The notes under the pieces are model-generated. The model worked only from the letters and a program-made list of their open reading frames with translations. It searched no databases and was not told the origin of the DNA. This document shows positions 63,692-64,000 of a stretch of 64,000 nucleotides of DNA, piece after piece. Positions within the stretch are counted from its first letter, which is position 1, and each line of letters begins with the position of its first letter. Origin of the DNA: Linepithema humile (taxonomy: Eukaryota; Arthropoda; Insecta; Hymenoptera; Formicidae); NCBI RefSeq assembly GCF_040581485.1, contig NC_090132.1, forward strand, positions 62,001-126,000, in the 5' to 3' direction. The position numbers and the translations under genes are program-made.

Positions 63692-64000
63692 GTGAATTTT
63701 TCAGTATTAACGGTTGTTCTATTTTAGCAGGTATGCATTAACAAAGTACATAAAATATTTTACAAAGATATAATGATTTATTAACTCATTAAACATTCTA
63801 ATGGAATACGAATAAGACCAACAACTCTAGGAAAAATTTTGTGATCATCAATAAGATCTTAAATCGCTCATACATACATATAATGATGCAGAAATATTCT
63901 TTTTCTCTTTTCCAAATTTTTTGTTTTGTTAAAGTCACGTATTCCACGTAGAGCCGTCAGGTTATAACAATATTTAATTATTATTAAATATAACAAACAA
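63692..64000. other. Likely intron at window end
   Basis: AT-rich sequence after the last visible exon of the second chitin-binding gene. No further exon was seen before the window ends. Confidence 0.45.

Overview
This window is nuclear DNA from an insect, most likely a hymenopteran (ant- or bee-like). That is inferred from short GT-AG introns, AT-rich intergenic DNA with GC-richer exons, abundant CA/TC/TA microsatellites, a shaggy-type GSK3 and cuticular chitin-binding genes. No prokaryotic operons, CRISPR arrays, rRNA or convincing tRNA genes were seen. Exon coordinates were built by hand from ORFs, splice signals and reading-frame continuity, without alignment software.

Layout: 1-8674 is gene-poor DNA with microsatellites, an inverted-repeat element and a dead mariner. 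8675-21707 (+) is shaggy/GSK3, seven coding exons starting from an alternative first exon, with possible extra 3' sequence out to about 25.7 kb. 21708-28229 has no confident gene. 28230-30706 (-) is an LRRC58-like leucine-rich-repeat gene. 32402-35040 (+) is PRORP/MRPP3, the nuclease subunit of mitochondrial RNase P. 35256-35942 is a cluster of long palindromic elements. 36101-45946 (+) is CPSF1 (CPSF160) in 21 coding exons. 46606-47977 (+) is EFCAB2/DRC8. 48203-49894 (-) is ECH1 dienoyl-CoA isomerase. 49895-55139 is mostly gene-free. 55140-58216 (+) and 60426->63691 (+) are two secreted proteins with one chitin-binding type-2 domain each; the second may run off the window.

Most genes are unrelated housekeeping loci: Wnt/glycogen kinase signalling, mitochondrial tRNA processing, mRNA 3'-end formation, axonemal regulation and beta-oxidation. 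The two chitin-binding genes look like a tandem pair of CPAP1-type cuticle genes. The less expected observations are a phase-matched alternative first exon and a possible alternative last exon of shaggy, an in-frame 33-nt cassette in CPSF1, a MITE whose end forms a splice acceptor upstream of a chitin-binding gene, dimerised palindromes just upstream of CPSF1, and a 42-bp minisatellite that keeps one reading frame open.
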